Assembly (NCBI RefSeq): GCF_021390645.1
Contig: NZ_JAJEJT010000002.1
Location: 1,116,001-1,180,000 of the forward strand
Reading direction: 5' to 3'
DNA from: Paraburkholderia flagellata
Lineage (GTDB): Bacteria > Pseudomonadota > Gammaproteobacteria > Burkholderiales > Burkholderiaceae
DNA length: 64,000 nucleotides
Shown: positions 8,552-16,880 of the stretch, one piece after another
Numbering within the stretch: position 1 is the stretch's first letter
How the letters are laid out: the number at the start of each line of letters is the position of its first letter
The notes under the pieces: generated by a model
Seen by the model: the letters and a program-made list of their open reading frames with translations, nothing else
Database searches by the model: none
What the model was told of the DNA's origin: nothing
Program-made: the position numbers and the translations under genes

Positions 8552-9028
8552 TCAGCTAACCGAACCCATCGCCGACTGCTGATAGTTTTCAAGGCCGATC
8601 TTGTCGATCAACCCAAGCTGGATTTCCAGCCAGTCGATGTGATCCTCCGTGTCGTCGAGGATCTCGACGAAAATCTCCCTCGACACGAAATCCCGAACGG
8701 ATTCGCAGTACGGAATGGCTTCCTTGCACTGCGCCTGCGCAATACGTTCGAGCTTGAGGTCGCACTCGAGCACCTCGCGCACATCCTCGCCGATCAGAAG
8801 TTTGCTAAGGTCCTGCAGATTAGGCAGCCCGTCGAGCATCAAAATGCGCTCGATCAGTTTGTCGGCATGCTTCATCTCCTCGATCGACTCGTCATATTCA
8901 TGTTTGCCGAGTCCTGCAAGGCCCCAGTGCCCGTATAGGCGCGCGTGCAGAAAATACTGATTAATCGCCGTCAGCTCGTTTTTTAGCTCCGCATTGAGAT
9001 ATTCGATAACTTTCGGATCCGATTGCAT
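8552..9028 (-). CDS. bfr: Bacterioferritin
   Basis: The start at 9028 ([15 protein letters not shown]) follows GGAGGGAG and gives 158 residues, the standard length. Ferroxidase ligands are present at Glu18, Glu51, His54 and further Glu/His pairs downstream (DDTEDH), and Met52 is the heme ligand of the dimer interface. It stores iron in a 24-mer cage and oxidises Fe(II). An upstream extension in frame to 9088 is not supported. No bacterioferritin-associated ferredoxin gene lies next to it. Confidence 0.95.
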   Translation of the reverse strand: MQSDPKVIEYLNAELKNELTAINQYFLHARLYGHWGLAGLGKHEYDESIEEMKHADKLIERILMLDGLPNLQDLSKLLIGEDVREVLECDLKLERIAQAQCKEAIPYCESVRDFVSREIFVEILDDTEDHIDWLEIQLGLIDKIGLENYQQSAMGSVS

Positions 9029-9408
9029 GACTCCCTCCAGAGCGCTGCGCCGTTGTCGCGTCGAGACAATTAGAAGGAGCATAGACATTCAGCGTGCGCA
9101 CCGTGCGAACAAAAGCGTCAATGAGAAGAATTCCGCTTTATATCTGCCCGATTTGTACAGAGGAATGACGCTTTGAACCGCTCCCCATTGGTTAATGGTT
9201 ATACACGCGAACATAATCTCGGGGCCGCGCATTTACCCGTGCGGCGCGAAGAACGCCACCACCGGCACTCACGGCGATTTTCGCCAACTGACCGACGTGC
9301 CTTGCACCAGCGGCCAGTGAGCGTTTCCCGGTCTGCGAACGTGCGGGCGGTTCGGGTATGATCGCGGCAGCATCGCATTCTATTCGTATTCCTCACGACT
9401 AAATTGTC
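9029..9408. other. Intergenic region, bfr and chrA upstream regions
   Basis: Roughly 380 bases between divergent genes. Open frames here (for example 9173-9361) have low-quality translations and no ribosome site. I found no convincing Fur box, riboswitch or terminator; promoters for bfr and chrA presumably lie here. Confidence 0.4.
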
Positions 9409-10644
9409 ATGGAAACAGGTATGTCGACGTCACAGCCGGCCCGTGCGAGATCCGCGCTTGAAGTGCTGCGCGTCTTTCTGAAACTGGGCCTGACGTCCTT
9501 TGGTGGTCCCATTGCCCATATCGGCTACTTCCGTCGCGAGTTTGTCGAGCGGCGTCGTTGGCTCGACGACGAGACCTTTACGGACCTGGTCGGCCTCTGC
9601 CAATTTCTCCCGGGTCCCGCCAGTAGCCAGACCGGATTCTCAATCGGTCTGCTGCGCGCCGGCTGGCTCGGCGGCCTGGCGGCCTGGTGCGGCTTCACGC
9701 TGCCGTCAGTCGCGCTGCTGATCGCGTTTGCCATCATCGCGCCCGAACTCGGGGGTCCTGCGGGAAGCGGACTGATTCATGGGCTGAAACTCGTCGCCGT
9801 TGCCGTCGTCGCGCAAGCCGTATGGGATATGGCGCGCCGCCTATGCCCTGACCGTCGCCGCGGCGGCATCGCACTCGTTGCCGTCGTGTTTCTCGCCATG
9901 ATGAATACGGCGTATGCGCAGTTGATCGTCATCGTGCTCGGCGCAGTGCTCGGTATCGTGCTATGCCGCTCCACTTCTTTGGGTACCGTTGTCGGCTCGC
10001 GTGAGCCTATGCTGGCGTTTCGCGTGTCGCGTACCACTGGTCTGCTCGCGCTTGCCCTCTTTTGCGCCCTGCTTTTCGGGCTTCCGGCACTTGCCGCATT
10101 CGACACGACGCATACCATCCGCGTGTTCGACGCCTTCTACCGCTCGGGCGCTCTCGTCTTCGGCGGCGGTCACGTCGTGCTGCCGTTGCTGCAGCGTGAG
10201 ACCGTGGCTACCGGCTGGGTATCGCCTAACGATTTTCTTGCTGGCTACGGGGCTGCCCAGGCTGTGCCCGGCCCGCTTTTCACGTTTGCCGCTTTCCTTG
10301 GATGGATCATGAGCGGCCCATCCAGTCATGCGCTGGGTGCCACGGTGGCGCTGGCAGGTATCTTTTTACCCGGCCTCCTTCTGGTGCTCGCGGCGCTGCC
10401 ATACTGGCTGGCGCTGCGCGCCCGTCCGTCGATGGCGGCCATGCTTGCGGGCGTGAATGCAGCCGTGGTGGGGCTGCTCGCGATGGCGCTCTATTCGCCC
10501 GTCTGGACGAGCGCCGTACAAACGCGGATCGACTTTGTCATCGCGGCCATCGGCTTCGTTTTGCTCACACGCTGGAAAGTGCCGCCACTCGCCGTCGTGG
10601 TACTTTCAGCGGTGGCGGGTGTCGCTGAAATGCTCTCTCGGTAA
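9409..10644 (+). CDS. chrA: Chromate efflux transporter ChrA
   Basis: The 411-residue membrane protein has the two-fold CHR structure: half one carries FGGPIAHIGYFRREFVERR and LCQFLPGPASSQ, half two carries FGGGHVVLPLLQRE and AAQAVPGPLFTFAA. These paired FGG and PGP motifs define long-chain ChrA proteins, which export chromate using the proton gradient. About ten to twelve membrane segments are visible. The start at 9409 has a poor ribosome site; an ATG at 9421 is an alternative. It converges on dhaL, with only ten bases between the stops. No chrB regulator is present, so specificity for chromate is by family only. Confidence 0.9.
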   Translation: METGMSTSQPARARSALEVLRVFLKLGLTSFGGPIAHIGYFRREFVERRRWLDDETFTDLVGLCQFLPGPASSQTGFSIGLLRAGWLGGLAAWCGFTLPSVALLIAFAIIAPELGGPAGSGLIHGLKLVAVAVVAQAVWDMARRLCPDRRRGGIALVAVVFLAMMNTAYAQLIVIVLGAVLGIVLCRSTSLGTVVGSREPMLAFRVSRTTGLLALALFCALLFGLPALAAFDTTHTIRVFDAFYRSGALVFGGGHVVLPLLQRETVATGWVSPNDFLAGYGAAQAVPGPLFTFAAFLGWIMSGPSSHALGATVALAGIFLPGLLLVLAALPYWLALRARPSMAAMLAGVNAAVVGLLAMALYSPVWTSAVQTRIDFVIAAIGFVLLTRWKVPPLAVVVLSAVAGVAEMLSR

Positions 10645-10654
10645 GCGGCAAAAC

Positions 10655-11278
10655 TCAGCCTCGCCAGGCCTGAAGAAACCTTAGCCACGCCGTCGCGCCA
10701 GGATCGGCGTGACCGATACTGCGTTCCTGCACCCACGCCGCGCGCCCTTTCTTCGACTGCAACGCGGCAGTGGCGAGAACCTGCCGCTGTGCCGTGTCGA
10801 TCATCGCGTCGAGGAGCGCGCGCTCGTCACCACTGCCTGATTCGAACGCTTCGAGTGTGTCGAGGCTCGGCACGAGTGCATCGAGCAGCGTCTTGTCGCC
10901 GAGCTGCGCTTTGCCCCGCTCGGCAATGCGCGCGGCTACCGTGCGACCCATGGCGAGCGCTTCGGCCCTGCCCGCCTCCTGCCGACCCGCCACGGTCTTG
11001 GCAGCCGCGAGCAGACCGCCCCCGACGAGCGCGCCGAACGTCGAAGGGTTCGCCGTAGAGAAAGCCTTGCCCACGGCGATCAGCACGTCGCCCAGCGCGG
11101 CGTCAGGAGGCAGCTTCGCGATCGCATCGGCCGCTGCGAGCGAGCCCGCCTTCACGGTAACGCCCAGATCACCGTCACCGAGCGCGGCGTCGAGTTCGCG
11201 CAGTTCCTCTGCGCTGGCGGGCATGGCGTTCAACGCGCCGATGAGCCGCGTCTTTATTTCGCTGACCGAAAGACTCAT
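10655..11278 (-). CDS. dhaL: Dihydroxyacetone kinase subunit DhaL (ATP-binding)
   Basis: From the ATG at 11278 the protein is 207 residues. Asp30, Asp35 and Asp37 (LDAALGDGDLG) match the Asp triad that holds Mg-nucleotide in DhaL, and a glycine-rich loop follows (NPSTFGALVGGGL). Its ATG overlaps the dhaK stop (ATGA, 11275-11278), implying coupled translation. No DhaM phosphotransferase subunit is encoded nearby, so the pair probably uses ATP directly, as in two-subunit DAK-family sugar kinases. It is the last gene of the nine-gene sugar operon. The longer in-frame start at 11305 lies inside dhaK and is unlikely. Confidence 0.9.
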   Translation of the reverse strand: MSLSVSEIKTRLIGALNAMPASAEELRELDAALGDGDLGVTVKAGSLAAADAIAKLPPDAALGDVLIAVGKAFSTANPSTFGALVGGGLLAAAKTVAGRQEAGRAEALAMGRTVAARIAERGKAQLGDKTLLDALVPSLDTLEAFESGSGDERALLDAMIDTAQRQVLATAALQSKKGRAAWVQERSIGHADPGATAWLRFLQAWRG

Positions 11279-12303
11279 CGCGGGGCTCCTTCGCGAACGC
11301 GCCATCCATCGCGCCAGAACGGCGAACGCACCGGCGCGTCAAGCAGCGTGTCGAGTTCTTCGTCGAGTTGCATCACGGAGATCGACGCGCCCGCCATTTC
11401 GAGGCTGGTCACGTACTCGCCCACGTAAGCGCGCGCCACACGCAGCCCGGCAGCGACAACGGCCTGTTCGGCGCGTCGATACAGCAGATACAGTTCTTCG
11501 AGCGGCGTCGCGCCGAGTCCGTTGACGAGCAGCGCCACGCTAGACCCTGCCTTCGCCTGGAGGTCGCCCAGGATCGCACCCGCAAGCCGTTCGGCTATGG
11601 CATCCGCGCTCTCCAGCTTACCGCGGTGCGTCCCCGGCTCGCCATGAATGCCGATGCCGATCTCCATCTCGCCATCGGGCAGCGTGAAGGTGGGCTTGCC
11701 TGCTGCCGGCAGGATCGTGGGCGAGAGGCCCACGCCCATGGTGCGCGTCGCGCCGTTCGCCTTCGCGGCAATGCGCGCGACTTCGTCGAGTGTGTCGCCG
11801 CGTTCGGCCGCCGCGCCCGCGCACTTGAAGCCGAACACCATTCCCGCCACGCCGCGGCGGTCCGAGGCCCGTTCGGGTGGCGCGGAAGCCACGTCGTCGG
11901 CTACGAGCACGGCGCGGGTCTCGATGCCGTCTGCGTCTGCAAGATCCGCGGCGAGATCGAAGTTGAAGACGTCGCCTCCGTAATTGCCGTACAGGTAGAG
12001 CACGCCCGCGCCGCCGTGGACCGCCTTGGTGGCTTCGTAGATCTGCTCCGACGACGGCGAGGAAAACACGTTGCCCACGGCCACGCCGCTTGCGAGCCCC
12101 CGGCCTACGTAGCCGAGAAAGCCCGGCAGGTGTCCTGAACCGCCGCCGGTCACAATCCCGACCTTGCCCGCGTTCGGCGCGTCGGCGCGCACGAGCGCGC
12201 GGCGGTCGGCGGTGACCGGCTTGAGCCAGCCCGGATGGGCGAGCAGCAATGCATCGATCATCTCGTCGACAAAATGATCAGGATGATTAATGATTTTTTT
12301 CAC
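11275..12303 (-). CDS. dhaK: Dihydroxyacetone kinase subunit DhaK (ketose-binding)
   Basis: The 342-residue protein starts at a GTG (12303) after GGAGACGCGACAC. It has the family hallmarks GGGSGH (residues 53-58) and His220 in GIHGEPG, the residue that binds the ketose covalently as a hemiaminal. With DhaL it would phosphorylate dihydroxyacetone or a related short ketose such as erythrulose. It lies 57 bases after the permease gene. Its place behind an MtnK-MtnA-aldolase set, which already makes phosphorylated dihydroxyacetone, leaves its substrate in this pathway open. Confidence 0.9.
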   Translation of the reverse strand: MKKIINHPDHFVDEMIDALLLAHPGWLKPVTADRRALVRADAPNAGKVGIVTGGGSGHLPGFLGYVGRGLASGVAVGNVFSSPSSEQIYEATKAVHGGAGVLYLYGNYGGDVFNFDLAADLADADGIETRAVLVADDVASAPPERASDRRGVAGMVFGFKCAGAAAERGDTLDEVARIAAKANGATRTMGVGLSPTILPAAGKPTFTLPDGEMEIGIGIHGEPGTHRGKLESADAIAERLAGAILGDLQAKAGSSVALLVNGLGATPLEELYLLYRRAEQAVVAAGLRVARAYVGEYVTSLEMAGASISVMQLDEELDTLLDAPVRSPFWRDGWRVREGAPR

Positions 12304-12360
12304 GTGTCGCGTCTCCTGTATGGGTGGCCTTCACACCACCGCTAACGTTGACTTCTGCGT

Positions 12361-13365
12361 TCAAAGCTTGCGCCGTTGGCTCAGCGCGTCGAGCAGAACC
12401 GCCGCGAGAATCACGCCGCCCTGGATGAACTGCGTCCAGAACGGATTGACGCCAAGCAGCGAGAGCCCGACATTGATCACGCCGATCAGCACGACGCCTA
12501 TGAAGGTGCCGACGATCGAGCCACGGCCGCCTGCGAGCGACGTGCCGCCAATCACCACGCCAGCGATCACCTGCAGCTCCAGCCCATTGGCCGCCGAAGG
12601 CAGCGCCGAATTGAGCCGCCCCGCGAGGACGATGCCCGCAATCGCGGCGGTCAGGCCAGCGAACGTGTAGGTGAGAAAGATCACGCGGCTCACCGGAATG
12701 CCCGCGAGCCGCGCCGCTTCCTTGTTGCCGCCGACGGCGAACACCTGGTGACCGAATTCGGTCTTGCGCAGCAACACGTGGCCAACGACGAACACGGCCA
12801 GCATCACGAGCATCGGCGCGGGCAGGCCTGCAAATGTCTTCGCGCCGAATTCGGTAAACACATTGGGGAAGTCGAATTTCGTGCGCCCATCTGAAATCGC
12901 AAGCGTGAGGCCGCGCCCCATCGCCATCATCGCGAGCGTGACGATGAACGGCACGAGCCGCAGCCACGCAATGCCGAAGCCGTTGAGTGCGCCCACGGCC
13001 GCACCGGTCACGAGCGCAATGGCGAGTCCTGCCACGCCAAGGCCAACCGCGCCGGGGCTCGCACCGGCCATCACAGTCGCGGCCACCATGCCGCTCAGCG
13101 CGACGAGCGAGCCCACGGAAAGGTCGATACCGGACGTGATGATTACGAAGGTGCCGCCCACTGCCGCGATGCCGACCACGGACACCTGCACCATGATGTT
13201 CGTGAGCGTGCTCGTGGTAAGGAATTCGGGCGACGCCAGCGACAGCGCAACGCAGATGAGCACAAGCGCCGCAACGAGCGGCCCGAGGCCGCTGCGCATC
13301 TGGCGCAGCACGCGTTGTTGCAGGGTTGGTGTTTCTTCACGCGGTCGAACCGTGGTGGACGTCAT
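12361..13365 (-). CDS. Sugar ABC transporter permease (RbsC family)
   Basis: The start at 13365 (MTSTTVRPREE) overlaps the ATPase stop by four bases (ATGA, 13362-13365). The 334-residue protein has about nine to ten hydrophobic segments and the RbsC/AraH signature GIDLSVGS, followed by the conserved NGxxI-type segment (LNGFGIAWLRLVPFIVTLA) and GGTSLAGGRGS near the C-terminus. It should form the homodimeric channel of a monosaccharide importer with the adjacent ATPase and binding protein. The in-frame extension to 13389 lies within the ATPase gene and is rejected. Confidence 0.93.
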   Translation of the reverse strand: MTSTTVRPREETPTLQQRVLRQMRSGLGPLVAALVLICVALSLASPEFLTTSTLTNIMVQVSVVGIAAVGGTFVIITSGIDLSVGSLVALSGMVAATVMAGASPGAVGLGVAGLAIALVTGAAVGALNGFGIAWLRLVPFIVTLAMMAMGRGLTLAISDGRTKFDFPNVFTEFGAKTFAGLPAPMLVMLAVFVVGHVLLRKTEFGHQVFAVGGNKEAARLAGIPVSRVIFLTYTFAGLTAAIAGIVLAGRLNSALPSAANGLELQVIAGVVIGGTSLAGGRGSIVGTFIGVVLIGVINVGLSLLGVNPFWTQFIQGGVILAAVLLDALSQRRKL

Positions 13366-14921
13366 GCCGCAACTCCGGTGGTAGCCCATTGAATGATCGT
13401 CTCCGAGCTGGCGTGTTCGCGCGCGACCTCGCCGACAATGCTGCCGCGATACATCACGAGCACGCGGTCCGACATGCCGAGCAACTCGGGCAGTTCGGAG
13501 CTAACGAGCACGACGGCGGCGCCCGCGCGCGCCATCGCAACGATATGCGCGTAGATCTCGGTCTTCGCGCCGACGTCGATGCCGCGCGTGGGCTCGTCGA
13601 GCAGGATGACTGCCGGAGACGTGGCGCTCGCGCGCCCGAGAATCACTTTTTGCTGATTGCCGCCCGAAAGATTGCCAGTGAGCGACGTGACCGATGGCGC
13701 GCGCACTGCGAAGCGCTCGACCGCCTCGCGCGCGAGCCGGCGCTTTCTCGCGGCGCTCACGAACCCACCGCGCACCAGCGCTCGCAAGCTCGAAAGCGCG
13801 ACGTTTTCCTCGATGCTCGCTTCGAGCACGAGCCCTTCGAGCTTGCGGTCCTCGGCGGTGTAGACAATGCCTGCGCGCATGCCTTGCGCGGGCGAGCGCA
13901 GCGCGATCCTGCGCCCGCGCAGCCGCAGTTCGCCGCCGGTGAGCGGCAGCGCTCCGCAAAGCGTCTTCAGAAGTTCGGTGCGTCCCGCGCCCGCAATGCC
14001 GCCTATGCCCACGATCTCGCCCGCGCGAATGCTGAAGCTCGCGTCGCGCAGCACGGGCGCGCTCGCCACGTTGTGCGCTTCGAGCACCACGTCGCCATAG
14101 GGACGCGCCTCCCATGGATAGAACGAGTCGAGATTGCGCGCGACCATCGCCTGCACGAGCGCCGGTTCGTTCCATCCGGACATCGGCCGCGCGCCGACCG
14201 TTGCGCCGTCACGCATCACCACGGCCGAATCGGCAAGTTCGAACACCTCTTCGAGATGGTGCGAAATGAAGATGATGCCCATGCCCGCCGCGCGCAAGCG
14301 CCGCACGACGGCGTAGAGATGCTCGATATCGTGATGCTGGAGTGCGGCCGTGGGCTCGTCCATCACGAGGATGCGTGCCTCGCGCGCGAGCGCCTTAGCA
14401 ACCTCCACGAGCTGGCGCTTGTTGAGTGGCAGATCGCCCAGGCGCATGGCCGGCGGCACGCCTTCCAGCCCGACCTGAGCCAGCGCCTCGCGCGCCATGG
14501 CGTTCGCGCGGCGATGATCGACGAGGCGATAGCGCCGCGGCATGCGGCCAAGAAAGAGGTTTTCGGCCACCGTCATGTCGTTGACAAGCGAAAGCTCCTG
14601 ATAGATCACGGCCACGCCCGCGTCGATCGCAGCCTGCGTGCCGCGCGCGAGGCGCGCGCCGTCGATCTCGATCACGCCTTCGTCCGGCTCGTAAGCGCCG
14701 GAAAGCGTCTTGATGAGCGAGGACTTGCCCGCGCCATTCTCGCCGACGATCGCCATCACGTGTCCCGCGTGCAGTTCGAGGCTCACGCCTCGCAGCGCCT
14801 TCACGCCGGGAAAGCTCTTGACGATGCCACTCATGCGCAGAAGCGGCGGCGCGCCAGCGCTGCCGCTTCTGCTCGTGCTCTCTTGCGACACGTGCATTGC
14901 CGAACCTGATTCGCGTTTCAT
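13362..14921 (-). CDS. Sugar ABC transporter ATPase (RbsA family, two nucleotide-binding domains)
   Basis: The 519-residue protein contains two ATP-binding cassettes. The first has Walker A GENGAGKSS and Walker B ILVMDEPTAAL; its signature segment reads LPLNKRQLVEVAKAL rather than LSGGQ, which is usual for these proteins. The second has a degenerate Walker A (GIAGAGRTELL), signature LSGGNQQK and Walker B VILLDEPTRGID. It energises sugar import with the RbsC-type permease. The ATG at 14921 is 60 bases after the binding-protein stop. Substrate specificity cannot be read from this subunit. Confidence 0.94.
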   Translation of the reverse strand: MKRESGSAMHVSQESTSRSGSAGAPPLLRMSGIVKSFPGVKALRGVSLELHAGHVMAIVGENGAGKSSLIKTLSGAYEPDEGVIEIDGARLARGTQAAIDAGVAVIYQELSLVNDMTVAENLFLGRMPRRYRLVDHRRANAMAREALAQVGLEGVPPAMRLGDLPLNKRQLVEVAKALAREARILVMDEPTAALQHHDIEHLYAVVRRLRAAGMGIIFISHHLEEVFELADSAVVMRDGATVGARPMSGWNEPALVQAMVARNLDSFYPWEARPYGDVVLEAHNVASAPVLRDASFSIRAGEIVGIGGIAGAGRTELLKTLCGALPLTGGELRLRGRRIALRSPAQGMRAGIVYTAEDRKLEGLVLEASIEENVALSSLRALVRGGFVSAARKRRLAREAVERFAVRAPSVTSLTGNLSGGNQQKVILGRASATSPAVILLDEPTRGIDVGAKTEIYAHIVAMARAGAAVVLVSSELPELLGMSDRVLVMYRGSIVGEVAREHASSETIIQWATTGVAA

Positions 14922-14981
14922 CCGTTCATCCTGGGCGCCGGCGCACGCATCGCGCGCGGCCGGCGCGTAGACCGATGCCCG

Positions 14982-16043
14982 TTACTGCTTGACTTCGAGC
15001 GCCCACAGACCGTATTGCTTCGCGCCATCCGAATCGATGTTCGACTTGTCGATCAGATAGGTCGGCCACGCGTAGTTCGCGGGCACGTCCTTCTTCGTCT
15101 CGTAGTCGGTGATGAACGTCATCGCCTTTGCCGACATGCCGATCGGGTTCTGCGAGATCGTCGCGTCCTGTTTGCCCGCGCGGATCGCCGAAAGCGCCTG
15201 TGCCGTGCCGTCCGCACCGATCACCATGATGTGGCCGGGGTCGCCGAGCGGTTTGTAGCGGCCCGCATTGTCGATGGCTTTTTCCGCACCCACCGTGTTG
15301 TCGTCGTTCGCGCCGAATACCGCGTCGATCTGCGGATACTTCTGGAGGATGCTCGTCATCGCGTTGAGCGACTTCTCCTGGTCGAAGCCGCCTTCCTGGC
15401 GCGCTACGACCTTGATGTCGGGATACTTCGCGATCTCGTCTGAAAAGCCCTTCTCGCGGTCCGTCGCCGCCGTGGTGCCGATGAGGCCTATCAGGTCCAC
15501 CACGTTGCCCTTGGGCGAGCCATAACGCTTCGTCAACTGGTCTGCGATCCACTTCGCGCCGGCGGCGCCAAGCGCTACGTTGTCCGAAGCGACGAACGAG
15601 GTGACCTTACCGCCGTCCGAGCCCCGATCGAGCATGAAGACCGGCACGTTCATCGAATTGGCCTTCTCGACGGCCGGGATGATCGCCTTCGAATCGATCG
15701 GGTTGAGCACGATCGCTTGCACGCCCTGGCTCAGCAGGTTGAGCGTGTCATTGACCTGCTGCTGGGCGTCGCCGTTTGCGTTGGTCTGCACGAGATCGAA
15801 GCCCTGCTTTTCCGCACCGCGCTCCACGCCATTCTTCAGGCCTACGAAGAATGCGTTGTTGAGCGTGGCGATCGAGAAGCCAACTTTGATCTTCGTCACC
15901 GGCGCCGCAGTGGTCGAAGGCGACTCGCTCTTCGAGCAGCCTGCCAGCATTGCCGCGGCGGCGAACATCGTCACGCCTGCCGTTGCTCCCATGCGCGCGC
16001 TGCGCGCCACCCATCTGTCGAACCCTGCTGAACTCCACGCCAT
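14982..16043 (-). CDS. Sugar-binding lipoprotein of the ABC importer (RbsB family)
   Basis: The ATG at 16043 follows AGGAGACGGTG. The 353-residue product has a signal peptide ending in a lipobox (AAAAMLAGC), then a Thr/Ser-rich linker and a two-lobe periplasmic binding domain (KIKVGFSIATLNNAFFVGLK, GVQAIVLNPIDS, VPVFMLDRGSD, FGANDDNTVGAEKAI). Ribose-family binding proteins capture monosaccharides in the periplasm. An Asp/Arg/Asn-rich pocket (LDRGSD, ANDD, GADG) supports a sugar ligand. Context suggests a 5-modified ribose. A 126-base gap with a small GC hairpin (16150-16163) separates it from the aldolase. Confidence 0.92.
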   Translation of the reverse strand: MAWSSAGFDRWVARSARMGATAGVTMFAAAAMLAGCSKSESPSTTAAPVTKIKVGFSIATLNNAFFVGLKNGVERGAEKQGFDLVQTNANGDAQQQVNDTLNLLSQGVQAIVLNPIDSKAIIPAVEKANSMNVPVFMLDRGSDGGKVTSFVASDNVALGAAGAKWIADQLTKRYGSPKGNVVDLIGLIGTTAATDREKGFSDEIAKYPDIKVVARQEGGFDQEKSLNAMTSILQKYPQIDAVFGANDDNTVGAEKAIDNAGRYKPLGDPGHIMVIGADGTAQALSAIRAGKQDATISQNPIGMSAKAMTFITDYETKKDVPANYAWPTYLIDKSNIDSDGAKQYGLWALEVKQ

Positions 16044-16169
16044 CACCGTCTCCTGTCTTTGATCTGCTGGTTTTTGACTGACCTGCGAACCGCCAACCGA
16101 CTGCGTAATCGTTTGTACCGCGTGTGTATCCCATTGCCACGACTGACTTGGCGCGCGAGCGCCCGCGAC

Positions 16170-16880
16170 TTACTTGCGCGGGCCGTAGCCCTTGAACTTC
16201 TCGATGACTTCCTCCATTTGCGCATCGGAAAGCAGCGGCGGCTCGCCCAGCTGGCACGCCAGCAAATACTGCTTCGCGAGCACTTCCACTTCGTTGGCGA
16301 GCCACAGCGCCCGCGCGAGGTCGCGCCCGAGCGCGATGACGCCGTGATGTGCGAGCAGGCACGCGAGTCGCTCGTGCAGCGCTTCGAGCGCGTGATCGGA
16401 AAGCGCCTGACTGCCGAAAGTTGCATATGGCGCGCAGCGAATCGAATTGCCGCCCGCCGCTGCCACCATGTAGTGATGCGCGGGAATGCCCCGACTGTGA
16501 ATCGCAAGCGCCGTGGCGGCCTGCGAATGCGTATGGACCACGGCGTTCACATCGGCGCGTGCGCGCAGGATGTCGCGATGAAAACGCCACTCCGAAGAAG
16601 GGCGTTGCGCTTCGAACAGCGGATCGTCATCGCGCACGTCGAGCGGCATCCAGACGATCTGCTCGCGCGACAGCGCCGCACACGGCACGCCACTCGGGGT
16701 AATCAGGAGTCCACACTGCCAGCGCGCGCTCACGTTACCCGACGTGCCCTGATTGATGCCGAGGCGCTCCATCTCGCGCGTGGTATCAACGATCTGCTGA
16801 CGCATTTCGGTTTCCGCCCGCGCATCGCGCGCGCGTTGCGCTGCCTCACCCGCTCGAAGGCCTTCGGTCGCGCCGCTCAC
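16170..16880 (-). CDS. Class II (zinc) aldolase, fuculose/5-(methylthio)ribulose-1-phosphate type
   Basis: The GTG at 16880 overlaps the mtnA stop (GTGA, 16877-16880). The 236-residue protein has the class II aldolase/adducin fold signature: GNVSAR, a glycine-rich TPSG phosphate loop, catalytic Glu97 in PSSEWRFH, zinc ligands His116 and His118 in VVHTHS, and a third His in AHHG (about 178-179). Next to MTR kinase and MTR-1-phosphate isomerase, the expected reaction is cleavage of a 5-substituted ribulose 1-phosphate to dihydroxyacetone phosphate and a two-carbon aldehyde. MtnB dehydratase has the same fold, but the absence of mtnC and mtnD here favours an aldolase. Function is inferred from context. 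Confidence 0.87.
   Translation of the reverse strand: MSGATEGLRAGEAAQRARDARAETEMRQQIVDTTREMERLGINQGTSGNVSARWQCGLLITPSGVPCAALSREQIVWMPLDVRDDDPLFEAQRPSSEWRFHRDILRARADVNAVVHTHSQAATALAIHSRGIPAHHYMVAAAGGNSIRCAPYATFGSQALSDHALEALHERLACLLAHHGVIALGRDLARALWLANEVEVLAKQYLLACQLGEPPLLSDAQMEEVIEKFKGYGPRK

Noticed and set aside
13326..14909. Plus-strand open frame (527 codons) over the ABC ATPase gene
   Set aside because: Exact antisense of a gene with clear Walker and signature motifs; no ribosome site or family.
16150..16163. Small GC hairpin between the aldolase and binding-protein genes
   Set aside because: Five-base stem with no T-run; too weak to call a terminator, though it might influence transcript stability.
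16170..16880. Aldolase as MtnB dehydratase of the methionine salvage pathway
   Set aside because: Same fold, but mtnC, mtnD and the other salvage genes are absent, and the importer and DhaKL context favours carbon use through an aldolase; not fully excluded.
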